Below, piece after piece: positions 8,935 through 18,592 of a DNA stretch of 64,000 bases. The stretch's first letter is position 1; each line of letters opens with the position of its first letter. This stretch comes from Geomicrobium sp. JCM 19039 (GTDB taxonomy: Bacteria; Bacillota; Bacilli; Bacillales; Marinococcaceae): positions 1-64,000 of the forward strand of contig NZ_BAXB01000013.1 of NCBI RefSeq assembly GCF_000698145.1, in the 5' to 3' direction. The notes beneath the pieces are model-generated. The model made no database searches, was not told where the DNA came from, and was given only the letters and a program-made list of their open reading frames with translations. Position numbers and translations under genes: made by a program.

Positions 8935-9160
8935 AAGCGGCAGGAGCGCCGAGCGGAGGACGGTTTTGTTGTCGGCCCCCAGCGGGAGGCCGGCGTGTTG
9001 CTGGGGAAAGGCTGAAGTAGAAACTGTGCTCGAGTTGCGACTGAACTGTTCTCAAGTTTGGAAAATACATAGCAAACGAGGCCAAATTACGTAAACTAGG
9101 GAACAGAATGAGCGAACTCGGTAACAGATTGCCGGGCACCGTGTGCATCCTCGTTAAGAA
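8935..9160. repeat. Dispersed palindromic repeat, degenerate variant copy
   Basis: A hairpin module with GGCCCCC/GGGAGGCC arms (about 8955-8995) is followed by a diverged dyad: AACTGTGCTCGAGTTGCGAC at 9022-9041, then partly inverted segments to 9160. The TGCGCGCA cores are replaced by TGCTCGAG. The 20-mer at 9022 recurs exactly, inverted, at 13940-13959. Confidence 0.65.
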
Positions 9161-9164
9161 CTTT

Positions 9165-9395
9165 CCTAATCTGCGCGCAAGTTAGAGAGAACTGCGCGCA
9201 AGTTTTGCAAAATGACTATTAAAATTGTTAAAAAAAGCAAACTTGCGCGCAGATAGCATAAACTTGCGCGCAGAACGAGCGTTCGTCTTCTGCGCAGCCG
9301 CGCCGAACCGAGACCGGCTTTGTTCCGGCCCCCCTGGAGGGGGCCGACGTTTCTCTAGCTATTTAAGCGCTGATGTGCGCGCAAGTTACCATGAA
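9165..9395. repeat. Dispersed palindromic repeat (clear copy)
   Basis: Two direct CTGCGCGCAAGTT cores (about 9171-9205) are followed, after an approximately 35-base linker, by two inverted AAACTTGCGCGCAG cores (about 9240-9275). A hairpin module then runs to about 9350 (GGCCCCCCT/AGGGGGCC arms). One extra core, TGTGCGCGCAAGTTA, lies at about 9373-9388. From 9396 to spoIIID at 9723 I see no gene. Confidence 0.8.
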
Positions 9396-9722
9396 ATCCA
9401 CATTAATTCCTCTAATCTCAACAAACTAGAGCGCAAAATCAAGTGGTCCGTCCGGAACGCATCCTGAAGAAATGGGGTGTTCTACCCTACTCGTCATCAA
9501 TGAAGGGATCGCCACGTATATTTCGTGGTCGCCTTCGTATAATTAGAACCAGTAACCCATTTTGTTTGAGGAAATGTTTTTTTGATTGCTTGAATAAGCG
9601 GTCTGTAAGGCGATTTTTCTTACTTTTTCACAGCAAACCCTTGTCCTCACTGAGTTTTTGGTATATCTGCCGGTCTTGGTTAATAAACTGTAACAAACCA
9701 TCCAGACTGGGAGGCGAGCGGT

Positions 9723-9992
9723 GTGCATGACTACATCAAAGAGCGAACCATCAAGATCGGTAAGTACATTGTGGAAACTCGAAAAACCGTCCGGACAATC
9801 GCTAAGGAGTTCGGCGTTTCGAAGAGTACTGTCCATAAAGACCTAACGGAGCGGTTGCCGGAAATTAATCCTGAATTGGCGAGTGAAGTGAAGGTTATTC
9901 TGGATTACCACAAATCTATTCGACATCTAAGAGGAGGAGAAGCGACGAAGGTAAAATATAAAAAAGATACAGAATCGGTATCCCAGCCATAA
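9723..9992 (+). CDS. spoIIID: Sporulation transcriptional regulator SpoIIID
   Basis: SpoIIID is the mother-cell DNA-binding protein that tunes sigma-E and sigma-K genes. The 89-residue product is nearly identical to the family over MHDYIKERTIKIGKY, the helix-turn-helix TIAKEFGVSKSTVHKDLTER, and LDYHKSIRHLRGGEATK. Translation starts at GTG 9723 after GGGAGG (9710-9715). In B. subtilis mbl is close downstream; here it is 25.6 kb away. Confidence 0.96.
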   Translation: MHDYIKERTIKIGKYIVETRKTVRTIAKEFGVSKSTVHKDLTERLPEINPELASEVKVILDYHKSIRHLRGGEATKVKYKKDTESVSQP

Positions 9993-10036
9993 TCATCTAA
10001 TAGAAGTTAGAAAGTTCAAACATAATAAGAGATGAG

Positions 10037-10062
10037 GGTTTGATCGTTAGTGACGATCAACC
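10037..10062 (+). terminator. Possible terminator after spoIIID
   Basis: GGTTTGATCGT pairs with ACGATCAACC, followed only by a pyrimidine-rich TTCTTTAC stretch, so the T run is weak. Confidence 0.4.
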
Positions 10063-10160
10063 TTCTTTACGTTTACAGCAGGACGAGCTTAAAGTGAGTG
10101 ACGATTCATTCATAATGTGATACAGTAAATACACAAATATTCACACAAAAGGTGGTTCTT

Positions 10161-11108
10161 ATGTTAAAAGATCACGTTCAACTCCCGGTCATTGCGGCAC
10201 CGATGTTTCTCGTTTCAGGTACAGAAATGGTAATTGAAAGTTGTAAGCAAGGAATTATCGGAACGTTCCCGCTGCTCAATGCACGTACGGGTGAACAATT
10301 GGAACGTTGGATGACAGAAGTGAAAGATGCGCTCGATCAGGCGAAACAAGACGATCCTGAGGCAACGATTGCTCCGTGGGGAGTGAACTTGATCGTACAT
10401 CGCTCAAACGCGCGGTATGAAGAAGATTTGGAGCGGATCCGCCAATTCCAGCCACCGGTCGTAATTACGTCACTTGGAAATCCAACACCGGTCGTTGAAG
10501 TCGTTCACAGTTACGGTGGTATCGTCATGAGCGATGTGATCACGACCAAACATGCAAAAAAAGCAGCGGGTGCAGGTGTAGATGGACTTATTCTCGTCTC
10601 AAGCGGCGCAGGTGGCCACGGTGGCTTATTAAACCCGATGGCATTTATCGCTGAAGTAAAGCAGTTTTTTGATGGAACGATTGTACTTGCAGGCTGCATT
10701 TCTAGTGGCCGAGAAGTACTCGCAGCCGAAGTGCTCGGTGCGGATTTAGCCTACATGGGCACGCGGTTCATTGCGACTGAGGAAGCGATGGCACAACCGG
10801 AGTACAAGCAAATGCTCGTCGAAGCGAATACGGATGACATTCTTTATACGGATGCCATTAGCGGGGTGAACGCCAACTTCCTCATTCCGAGCATGCAAGC
10901 CGCTGGTTTGGACCCGACAAACTTACAACCAGCTGGGGAAGTTGATGTGACACATACGAAAAAAGAAGCCAAATCGTGGAAAGACGTGTGGAGCGCAGGC
11001 CAAGGCGTGACGTCAGTAAAGACAGTCGCATCAATTAAAGATACCGTAAAAGAAATTAAAGCTGAATATGAGAAAGCAGCGGACGAAATTAGTGCGAAGC
11101 GGGCGTGA
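10161..11108 (+). CDS. Nitronate monooxygenase family protein
   Basis: A 315-residue FMN TIM-barrel protein of the nitronate monooxygenase / 2-nitropropane dioxygenase family, which oxidises alkyl nitronates. Visible motifs: PVIAAPMFLVSG at the N-terminus, WGVNLIVHRSN at about residue 77, AGVDGLILVSSGAGGHGG at about 135-152 with the family histidine, and the FMN-phosphate loops LAGCISSG and GADLAYMGTRFIAT. The start at ATG 10161 follows AAAGGTGG. Monocistronic. The physiological substrate is not evident from context. Confidence 0.87.
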   Translation: MLKDHVQLPVIAAPMFLVSGTEMVIESCKQGIIGTFPLLNARTGEQLERWMTEVKDALDQAKQDDPEATIAPWGVNLIVHRSNARYEEDLERIRQFQPPVVITSLGNPTPVVEVVHSYGGIVMSDVITTKHAKKAAGAGVDGLILVSSGAGGHGGLLNPMAFIAEVKQFFDGTIVLAGCISSGREVLAAEVLGADLAYMGTRFIATEEAMAQPEYKQMLVEANTDDILYTDAISGVNANFLIPSMQAAGLDPTNLQPAGEVDVTHTKKEAKSWKDVWSAGQGVTSVKTVASIKDTVKEIKAEYEKAADEISAKRA

Positions 11109-11118
11109 CTCGCATAAC

Positions 11119-11150
11119 AAAACGAGCTAAATTTAGGCTCGTTTCGTTTA
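11119..11150. terminator. Bidirectional terminator between nitronate monooxygenase and sipS
   Basis: AAACGAG pairs with CTCGTTT around a self-complementary TAAATTTA centre; T-rich flanks occur on both strands between two convergent genes. Confidence 0.65.
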
Positions 11151-11663
11151 TTCCACAAATCCGAATCGTTGGACGGGCCAGTAACGCAAGCTCGCTTTGC
11201 CGACGATCGCATCTTCCTCAATAAAACCGCTCGACCGGCTATCGATGCTGTTATTGCGGTTATCGCCAACGACGAAATACTCATCCTCGGGGATGATTTC
11301 GCCTTCCCCAATATCTGTGAACGTAAAGTCCATCGTCAAGTCATCGGTAAACGGCTCATCGATGAGCTCTCCATTAATGTATAAATCATTATCCGTATAT
11401 TCCACTTCATCTCCAGGCAACCCAATGACCCGCTTAATGTGGTCTTCCGTTTCGGAGTAGTTAAACACAATCACATCAAATCGATCGGGCTCAGAAAATG
11501 TGTACGACAATTTATTAATAATGATCCGGTCCCCATGTTCAATGGTTGGGAGCATCGAACTTCCATTCACGAGATAATTCCCAAAAAGAAACGTTCTTAC
11601 GATTAAAACAATAATCAACACAATTAAAATTGTCTTTACCCAAGACCAGACCTCTTTCATCAA
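11148..11663 (-). CDS. Type I signal peptidase
   Basis: A SipS/SipT-type enzyme of 172 residues that removes signal peptides from secreted proteins at the outer face of the membrane. One N-terminal helix (about 9-28) is followed by the Ser box (NGSSMLPTIEHGD), the Lys box (DHIKRVIGLPGDEVEY) and GDNRNNSIDSRSSGFI. The start is TTG 11663 or ATG 11660, both after GGAGGG; TTG has the better spacing. The catalytic Ser and Lys are both present. Confidence 0.92.
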   Translation of the reverse strand: MMKEVWSWVKTILIVLIIVLIVRTFLFGNYLVNGSSMLPTIEHGDRIIINKLSYTFSEPDRFDVIVFNYSETEDHIKRVIGLPGDEVEYTDNDLYINGELIDEPFTDDLTMDFTFTDIGEGEIIPEDEYFVVGDNRNNSIDSRSSGFIEEDAIVGKASLRYWPVQRFGFVE

Positions 11664-11789
11664 TGCCGTTGCCCTCCTCTGTCTATATTTTGATTGTACA
11701 ACAACATCCAATCATCCACAAAGGATAGATAAAATTACAATAAAAGGAAATGAAAGACAGAACGTTCAGGATCTTAACTTGTTAAAGTA

Positions 11790-11963
11790 TTGTGTTGCAA
11801 TATGCAGATAAATGCCTAATGGGCCGTCGACCACATAAGTTCTGCTCGTTCACTTTGCATGTGGTGAACTTATGGAAGATGACTATAGCTTGTCATCAAA
11901 AACAGGAAAAGGTAATTGCTAGACCGATAAGAAAAAAGCACCCGACAGAGAGGTGCTTTTTTT
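11790..11963. other. Structured intergenic region, possible leader or small RNA
   Basis: CCACATAAGTTC (11831-11842) can pair with GAACTTATGG (11866-11875), or its first six bases can pair with ATGTGG (11859-11864). These pairings exclude one another. A strong terminator hairpin follows at 11932-11963. Read on the minus strand, the segment lies upstream of sipS. No protein is credible here. Confidence 0.3.
11932..11963. terminator. Bidirectional terminator
   Basis: AAAAAAGCACC pairs with GGTGCTTTTTT around an eight-base loop. On the minus strand it would end the small lipoprotein gene at 12051-12254. Confidence 0.75.
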
Positions 11964-12050
11964 CTTATCATAGTGTTCGCTTTTCAATCGCAACTATAAA
12001 TTCACACCTTAGCCCTTAGATGATAACGGGCTTCAATACAGTGGAGATTT

Positions 12051-12254
12051 CTATATCATTTGGTTTTTATCGTGGTCGTTTGCGTCTCCGCCAATACCTT
12101 CGGTTCCTTCTGCATTGACATTCAAAACGTCGTCCCCGCCTATGTGGGCATTAACCTCGGGTTCCATCGTTTCAAGGTCGTCTTCAGGTGCCTCGCCATT
12201 GCACGCTGCGAGCACACTTAACAAGATCATGCTGGAAATGATGCGTTTATTCAT
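12051..12254 (-). CDS. Small acidic lipoprotein
   Basis: A 67-residue protein with a lipoprotein signal: MNKRIISSMILLSV, then the lipobox LAAC at residues 15-18. The mature part is short, acidic and glycine-rich with no domain I recognise. Ribosome binding site GAGGTGAACG precedes the ATG. A terminator lies about 90 bases downstream. Function unknown; the lipobox and ribosome site support it as real. Confidence 0.65.
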   Translation of the reverse strand: MNKRIISSMILLSVLAACNGEAPEDDLETMEPEVNAHIGGDDVLNVNAEGTEGIGGDANDHDKNQMI

Positions 12255-12414
12255 GGTCGTTCACCTCATTTCTTTTGCTAAGTATTCCCGAGTGAATAGA
12301 GAACATGCATCGCATGATTCTGTCCATCGCTTCATACACTAAGCATATTACTTGTTCGAATTATAGTGCGGGTGTATGGTGTTCTATAGAATCAAACTAG
12401 AAAGGGTGGACAAA

Positions 12415-13409
12415 GTGAGTCAACTTCCCCTCTCCGTGCTTGACCTTGCGCCCGTGTTGCCGGGTCAAACACCAAGCGAAGCATTTGAAAATAGCAAGCA
12501 TCTTATTCAACATACAGATCGACTTGACTACCACAGGTATTGGGTAGCGGAGCACCATAACATGGAAAGTATTGCTAGCTCAGCGACGAGTGTGCTCATT
12601 GGCTACCTTGCGGGGCATAGCGAAAAGATTCGAGTTGGATCTGGAGGCATTATGCTTCCGAACCACGCCCCACTCATTATCGCAGAACAGTTCGGAACAC
12701 TGGAAAGTATGTATCCAGGCAGAATTGATCTCGGACTAGGTCGTGCACCAGGTACAGACCCGATGACCGTGCAGGCTTTGCGCAGAGATACGAGAAATGC
12801 AGTAAACCAATTCCCTGAGAACGTAAACGAGTTGCAGCAATTACTAGGTGATGCAGACATGCCAGTAAAAGCTCACCCAGGTCACAACACGAATGTTCCG
12901 ATATACTTGCTCGGTTCGAGCACGTACGGTGCACAGTTAGCAGCGGCGATGGGACTGCCATACGCATTTGCTAGCCACTTTGCGCCGAAAGAGCTACACA
13001 ACGCTTTGAAGATTTATCACGACCGTTTCCAGCCATCTGCATATCTCGATGAACCGTATGCGATGGTCACGGTCAATGCGACTGTTGCCGAAACAAACGA
13101 AGAAGCAGAGCGGCTTGCTTCTACAAGTAAGCTGAAGTTCTTAAGCATCATTCGTGGCAATCGAGGCGTGGACACCGCACCCGTTGATAACGTGGAAGAC
13201 TACATGAGCCGATTGAAAAAGAGCAAGTAGAAAGCATGCTTAAATACTCCTTTGTTGGGGACGAAGAGCGAGTGGCTACAGATCTAAAAGCATTTTACAA
13301 TGAGACGCGCTTCAATGAACTGATTGTCGCCACCGATATCCACGATCAAGAAAAACGCCGCGACAGCTACACAAGGCTGAAAAAAGCATGGGACCACATC
13401 GATTTTTAA
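12415..13409 (+). CDS. LLM-class flavin-dependent oxidoreductase (frameshifted near 13206)
   Basis: A luciferase-like (bacterial luciferase fold) flavin monooxygenase of about 331 residues. Markers: [11 protein letters not shown] at the N-terminus, [25 protein letters not shown] and [15 protein letters not shown]. The start is GTG 12415 after GAAAGGGTGG. The frame breaks near 13206, where ATGAGCCG should probably read ATGGAGCCG. Translation then continues in another frame to 13409 ([20 protein letters not shown]...). Substrate unknown; this subgroup is often called MsnO8-like. Confidence 0.87.
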
Positions 13410-13415
13410 AACGTA

Positions 13416-13451
13416 AGGCGAGCGTAGCTAACAGCTACGCTCGCCTTTTTT
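13416..13451 (+). terminator. Rho-independent terminator
   Basis: AGGCGAGCGTAGCT pairs perfectly with AGCTACGCTCGCCT around a three-base loop, followed by a T run. It ends the LLM gene and immediately precedes a repeat element. Confidence 0.9.
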
Positions 13452-13494
13452 GGCGGTGTTTGAAGGGTGGGGCTGGGAGCTAAACCCTTCAAAA

Positions 13495-13835
13495 TTCAAG
13501 CGACATGTTGGCACCGTAGGTGCCGAAACCAAATCGAACTTGGTTCGGCGCGGTTCGCGCCGACGTCTTGCTAGGTTTTTGGCGTGGAAATGCAAAGGAT
13601 GGTTCTATGAACCCGTTGCCGCTGGGGATGGCGGTACATGCGGGCAAGACGAACAACTGTTCTGCGCGCTAGTTTTCCCCATTTGCGCGCAAGTTAGAGC
13701 TTTTCACTGATTTTAGCGCTGATTTTGCCAAACTAGCGCGCAGATTCCAGGTTGAAGTGCCAACGACACGTCGGCCCCGTCGGGGCCGAAACGAAACCGA
13801 ACTCGGTTCGGCGCGGCTCTCGCCGATATCATGTG
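13495..13835. repeat. Dispersed palindromic repeat (full unit, like 130-422)
   Basis: A hairpin module (GGCACCGTAGGTGCC, then GGTTCGGCGCGGTTCGCGCC) is followed by the same spacer as at 140-235, beginning GTCTTGCTAGGTTTTTGGC. The nested TGCGCGCA dyad (13660-13755) and a second hairpin module (GGCCCCGTCGGGGCC at about 13773-13787, to 13835) come next. Compared with 130-422 the unit is collinear, with scattered substitutions. Confidence 0.82.
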
Positions 13836-13924
13836 GGTACTTCGATCCCGTGGATGTACACATGAGCCGGCAATCTATGACCGAGTTTATGAGAATAGAC
13901 CGCTTTTTCTGCGATTTTCCCCAA

Positions 13925-14080
13925 CTTGAGAATCGTTCGGTCGCAACTCGAGCACAGTTTTCACCTTACCAAGCTTACGATTGGTTCTTGATGAAATTCT
14001 TTCGTTCAACTTATCTAGATCGCCAATCTCCAAAATATACCAGAATCAAGCGACATGTCGGCACTGGGGGTGCCGAAACC
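13925..14080. repeat. Dispersed palindromic repeat, degenerate fragments
   Basis: The segment GTCGCAACTCGAGCACAGTT at 13940-13959 is the exact reverse complement of 9022-9041. A half hairpin module (GGCACTGGGGGTGCC) lies at about 14058-14072. From there to the end of the threonine ammonia-lyase gene at 14153 there is nothing else. Confidence 0.6.
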
Positions 14081-14152
14081 AATGAAAAACGATCTAGAGC
14101 ACACATCTCCTAAAATCCCCCAAACCCGACTTCCCTCTATTCCACCTACAAG

Positions 14153-15098
14153 CTACTCAGCGAACCGACGGATGGCGGCGAGATCAAGGTTGCCCCCGCT
14201 GGCAACGAGGACGATGTTGCCGCCGTTGTGGGGAATGTTCCCCGAGCGCAAGGCGGCGAGGTAGTAGCACCAGAAGGTTCGATTACTTGTTTCATGCGAG
14301 ACAGATAAAAGACGAAGGCTTCTCGGATGTCTTCTTCGCTGACGGTAACGATTTCGTCGACGTATTGCTGAATGATAGGGAACGTCATTGCGCCGGGTGT
14401 AGATGCACGTAATCCATCTGCGATGGTATTGGCTGCATCAATGGAAACGCGTTCCCCGCGTTCGAGTGAGCGTCGTGTATCATCAGCGTTGGTGGCTCCA
14501 CGCCGATGATCTTTACTTCTGGATGGATGCTCTTGATGGCAGTCGCTACACCTGAGATAAGCCCGCCTCCACCAATAGGGACCGCAACGACTTCTGGGTT
14601 GTTCACTTGGGATAGGATCTCTAAGCCGACGGTCCCTTGTCCGGCAATGATTTGCGTGTCATCGTATGGCGGGATGAAGGTTGCACCGAGCTGATCAACA
14701 AGTTCGTTGGCGTGGGCGATTCGTTCCTCTGATGTCGTTCCGCAGTGAACTACCTCTGCTCCGTAGTTACGAATGGCTTCTTCTTTGGCGGCGTTAGCAT
14801 CTTCAGGAATGACGATTGTCGCTTTTAGGCCGAGTTCCCGAGCAATGTAGGCGACGGCTTGTCCGTGATTGCCAGATGAGGCGGCAATGAGGTGCGTTGC
14901 TCCTTGCTCTTTGGCTTGCATCACGCAATTGGTGGCACCTCGAATTTTGAAGCTTCCTGTTTTTTGTAAATGCTCAGACTTAATATATACACTTGCGTTT
15001 GCTTGTTTGTTCAATGTGTTGGACGTGAGTACGGGTGTGACGTGGACGGTATTGTGCAGTCGGACACGTGCTTCGTTTAATTCTTTAACGGTAATCAT
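14153..15098 (-). CDS. Threonine ammonia-lyase (two frameshifts)
   Basis: A PLP-dependent threonine/serine dehydratase of about 315 residues, converting threonine to 2-oxobutyrate and ammonia. The PLP lysine lies in TGSFKIRGA (about residue 51), followed by SSGNHGQAVAYIA and the PLP-phosphate loop VPIGGGGLISGVA. The C-terminus GNIPHNGGNIVLVASGGNL matches the short catabolic type without ACT domain. Frames change near 14500 (after IGVEP) and near 14270 (after EPSGAT). It is divergent from the LysR gene at 15243, which may control it. Confidence 0.88.
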
Positions 15099-15242
15099 AG
15101 AAGAGTCTCCTTATACTAAATGGTTGAGATACACTTCTCTATACTAGCTGCAAAACCCTCTTTTTATATTTAATAACAACTTTACTTATAGGTTTTATAA
15201 GATTAAAATAAAATAATCTCTATTAAGAAGGGACCAAGGGCA

Positions 15243-16144
15243 ATGAATATGGAGAATATTGAGGCGTACTTGTATGTCGCACACTTTCAAAATGTGCACC
15301 GGGCAGCCAGAGCGCTTTATCTATCTCAACCATCAGTGACGGCGCGTATTAAATCAATTGAAAAAGAACTGAATGTACAGTTATTCACACGTAAAGGTAG
15401 AGGCATTGAAATAACCGCGCAAGGTGCGGAATTTTTACCTTTTGCTGAGCAAATATTCAAAACATATCAGCAGGGCAAAAACATGATGCAAAAACAAGAA
15501 CATAGTCATGAAGAGTTGGTGATTGGCGCAAATGGCATTGCTACTCGGTTTTTTCTTCCATACGTACTACCTATATGGAGAAATCAGCTTGATTATATTC
15601 GAATAAAGACAATTTCAGGGGACAATGAAGACATTCTCAATAAGCTTATCAAAAAAGAAGTCGATGTTGCTTTTGTGCGTGGAATGGAACATCCACTTGT
15701 TACCTCCTTTACGCTCCTGAAAAATCAAATACAGCTTGCAGTCAAGCAAGAGCATTCTTTGCTAAGGCAATCTTCCATTAGTGTGGATGATCTCGCTTCT
15801 GAGCCGATGGTTTTTTTTGAGTGTGGGGCGTTTGACTGGTCTAGAATTCGTAAGATGTTTGATGTTCACCATACGCGGCCGCCAATTGATTATCACGTTG
15901 ACGATTTGAGTGTAGCAACAAAACTGATCTCAGCAGGAAAAGGTATAGCTTTCTTCCAGAACTTTGTATGGTAGGGAGCACCGATGATCTTGCCCTCATT
16001 GATGTCACTCATCTTATCCAAATACACCACGATATTCAACTCGCATACTTACCTGACCATCTGGATGACGGATACATCAAGACCATGCAACGCAGCGCAA
16101 TGCACTACACAAACAAAAACAAATCAAAATTTTTCGATCATTGA
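15243..16144 (+). CDS. LysR-family transcriptional regulator (frameshifted near 15955)
   Basis: About 300 residues. The N-terminal winged helix-turn-helix is textbook: NIEAYLYVAHFQNVHRAARA, then LYLSQPSVTARIKSIEKELN and LFTRKGRGIEIT. The effector domain follows. The frame changes near 15955, after which LALIDVTHLIQIHHDIQLAY continues to the stop at 16144. It lies between divergent threonine ammonia-lyase and the organosulfur-type operon at 16271; either or both may be targets. Confidence 0.88.
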
Positions 16145-16211
16145 TAAAAATGATTGATCAATGAGTGATTGCCGATGAATCGTCACATTGATACGATATT
16201 TCTACCTTTAA

Positions 16212-16241
16212 TTCATACTTAACTTATAAGAATTATATAAT
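16212..16241 (+). promoter_or_regulatory. Probable promoter of the 16271-24684 operon
   Basis: TATAAT (16236-16241) is preceded by TTCATA (16212-16217) at 18 bases. The promoter is overlapped by an AT-rich dyad, ACTTATAA...ATAATAAGT (about 16221-16246), a possible regulator site. Confidence 0.45.
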
Positions 16242-16270
16242 AAGTAAGTTTAACGATGGGGGAATGGGAG

Positions 16271-17248
16271 ATGAAGTTTGGAATACTTGATCAAAGCCCG
16301 ATTGAGATAGGGGGGAGCAGTTCAGACGCTCTTAAACAGAGTGTTCATTTAGCCAAAACTGCAGAGTCTCTAGGATATGAACGGTTTTGGGTTTCAGAGC
16401 ATCATGGCAGTGAGCAACTTGCGGGAACGTCACCTGAAGTGTTGATGTCTTATTTGCTTGCTCATACGAATACGATTCGAGTCGGTTCTGGTGGGGTGAT
16501 GCTTCAACACTACAGCCCATACAAAGTCGCAGAGAACTTCAATGTTCTGGATGCGTTGGCGCCTGGACGTGTTGATGTAGGGGTAGGAAAAGCACCTGGG
16601 GGTCTACCAATTACTACGCAGGCATTACAAATTGAACAACAGGAAGAGAAGAAGCAATCATTTGATAAAAAATTGTCCCTTCTTCATCAGTACTTTGACG
16701 AACGAAGTTCGCTTAGGGCAGAGCCATATCGAAGTACCCCCCCTCCAGTTTACGTTCTCGGAGCAAGTGTTGAAAGTGCACAGTTGGCAGCAAGAACAGG
16801 GAGTTCCTTTGTTTTTGCTGGATTTATCAATCAAAGTCGAGAACTTTTAAAAGCCGCTGTAAACGCGTATAGGGAGCTGAGTAAAACGGGCTTGGTCATT
16901 CTTGCTCTTCCTATATATGTCGGAGAAAGCGATGAGGAAGCCACTGCTGAAACAAATGACCTTTGGCATTATCGAGTCATTTTTGATGATGGGAGTAAGG
17001 TTACGGTCACTTCGAGAGAGCAAGCCGAGTTATTTGGATCTCAAGAAAAAAGGCCTTTCCGTATTGAAGCAGACAAACTTCCGATAATTGCAGGATCTGC
17101 TCTCACTGTCCAGCAAACACTTGAGGAAATTACTTCAGATGTTGGGATTGATGAACTCATTTTTCATACACCAATTCGAAATTTCCGTAAACGAATTCGT
17201 TCATACGAACAACTTTCGCGTTTATTTGAAAAGGAGGAAGTAGAATGA
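16271..17248 (+). CDS. LLM-class flavin-dependent oxidoreductase, CmoO/YtmO-like
   Basis: A luciferase-like monooxygenase of 325 residues with [54 protein letters not shown] and [14 protein letters not shown]. The frame is intact. ATG 16271 follows a GGGGG stretch; an upstream in-frame ATG at 16256 is less likely. The stop overlaps the next start by ATGA. Its partners (NtaA-type monooxygenase, glutaredoxin-like protein, FMN reductase) match the set in the B. subtilis ytm/cmo S-alkylcysteine salvage operon. The CmoO-like role is inferred from that company. Confidence 0.83.
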   Translation: MKFGILDQSPIEIGGSSSDALKQSVHLAKTAESLGYERFWVSEHHGSEQLAGTSPEVLMSYLLAHTNTIRVGSGGVMLQHYSPYKVAENFNVLDALAPGRVDVGVGKAPGGLPITTQALQIEQQEEKKQSFDKKLSLLHQYFDERSSLRAEPYRSTPPPVYVLGASVESAQLAARTGSSFVFAGFINQSRELLKAAVNAYRELSKTGLVILALPIYVGESDEEATAETNDLWHYRVIFDDGSKVTVTSREQAELFGSQEKRPFRIEADKLPIIAGSALTVQQTLEEITSDVGIDELIFHTPIRNFRKRIRSYEQLSRLFEKEEVE

Positions 17249-18571
17249 GCAAGCGAAAACAATTGAAACTGGGTGTGATGCTGCAAGGGCCCGGCAGCAT
17301 TTTGCTTCATGGAGACATCCGAGTGTGCCGTCTGATGCCAGTGTAAATTTCCGCTACTACACGGAGCTTGCGAAAAAAGCCGAGGCGGCAAAGTTTGACC
17401 TCGTTTTTATTGCGGACGGTTTGTACATTAACGAGAAATCAATCCCGCACTTTTTGAACCGGTTTGAACCGATCACGATTCTTTCCGCACTCGCGGCGGC
17501 AACAGATCAGATCGGGCTCGTCGGGACGTTGTCCACGTCGTACAGCGAACCGTTCACCGTCGCCAGGCAATTCGCTTCCCTGGATAAGATTAGCGGCGGC
17601 CGGGCAGGCTGGAATGCGGTCACCTCTCCGCTTGAAGGGTCGGCGAAGAACTATAGCAAATCAGCTCATCCGACCCATGCGGATCGATATGAAATTGCAG
17701 AAGAATATTTGGGCGTCGTGCAAGGGCTTTGGGACTCCTGGGAAGATGACGCCTTCATCAGGGACCGTGATAGCGGTCAGTTTTTCCGAGCGGACGGCAT
17801 GCACCGCCTTCATCATGAGGCAAACATTTTTCCGTGGAGGGACCACTCAATATTGATCGCTCGCCTCAAGGGCAGCCGCTCATCTTTCAAGCAGGTTCCT
17901 CGGAACCTGGAAAAAACCTAGCCGCAAAAGCGGCAGATGCTATTTTTACGAATGCGACGTCTCGAGAGGAAGCGGAGGCGTTTTATAAAGACGTAAAACA
18001 AAGAGCGTTTGGTCAGGGTAGAAATGCCGACGAACTTCTTATCTTCCCTGGACTTCGGCCGATTATCGGCAAGACGAAAGCTGATGCAGAGGCAAAGTAT
18101 GAAGCGATTGCCGACCTCGTGTCAACGACGGACACGCTGAACTATTTGGGTCGCTATTTTGACCATTTTGATTTCAGTCAATTTTCATTAGATGCTCCAT
18201 TCCCGGACATTGGCGATGTGGGCAAGAACAGCTTTCGTTCGACGACGGACAGCATTAAACAAAAAGCAAAACAAGAAAACCTCACGCTTCGTGAAGTGGC
18301 ACGGCTTGTGACCACGCCGAAAGGTCCATTTCTCGGCACAGCGCAAGAAATTGCAGATGAGTTAATTGATTGGTATGAAGCAGAAGCGGCGGACGGTTTT
18401 ATTCTTGCTCCACCGGTGCTTGGAGAAGGGCTTGACGATTTCATCGAAGGCGTTGTGCCGCTGCTTCGTGAAGCAGGTGTGTTCCGCGATGAGTATGAGG
18501 GCGAAACGCTTCGCGATCAATTAGGGCTGCCAGTGAAAGAAAACCGTCATTCCAAGGCGGTTCACAGATAA
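17245..18571 (+). CDS. NtaA/SnaA/DszA-type FMN monooxygenase, CmoJ/YtnJ-like (two frameshifts)
   Basis: About 440 residues. A flavin monooxygenase of the family that attacks nitrilotriacetate, dibenzothiophene sulfone and N-acetyl-S-alkylcysteines. Markers: the N-terminal [21 protein letters not shown], the [20 protein letters not shown] stretch followed by [19 protein letters not shown], and the C-terminal [20 protein letters not shown]. It starts inside the previous stop (17245). Frames change near 17290 and near 17830, each fixed by one base. It depends on reduced FMN, which the reductase at 24151 could supply. Confidence 0.86.
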
Positions 18572-18592
18572 GAAAGAGGAGTGAGGGAGAAG

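Noticed and set aside
8918..9467. Reading frames after amtB on both strands.
   Set aside because: They lie entirely within the palindromic repeats and their hairpins.
9655..9685. A sigma-E promoter upstream of spoIIID.
   Set aside because: GTATATC and AATAAACT resemble the two elements only loosely; too many mismatches to claim it.
10037..10062. A riboswitch upstream of the nitronate monooxygenase gene.
   Set aside because: Only a single small hairpin is present, with no aptamer-like pattern; it is better read as a weak terminator after spoIIID.
11792..12019. A 75-residue plus-strand frame.
   Set aside because: No family, a terminator inside, and overlap with an intergenic structured region.
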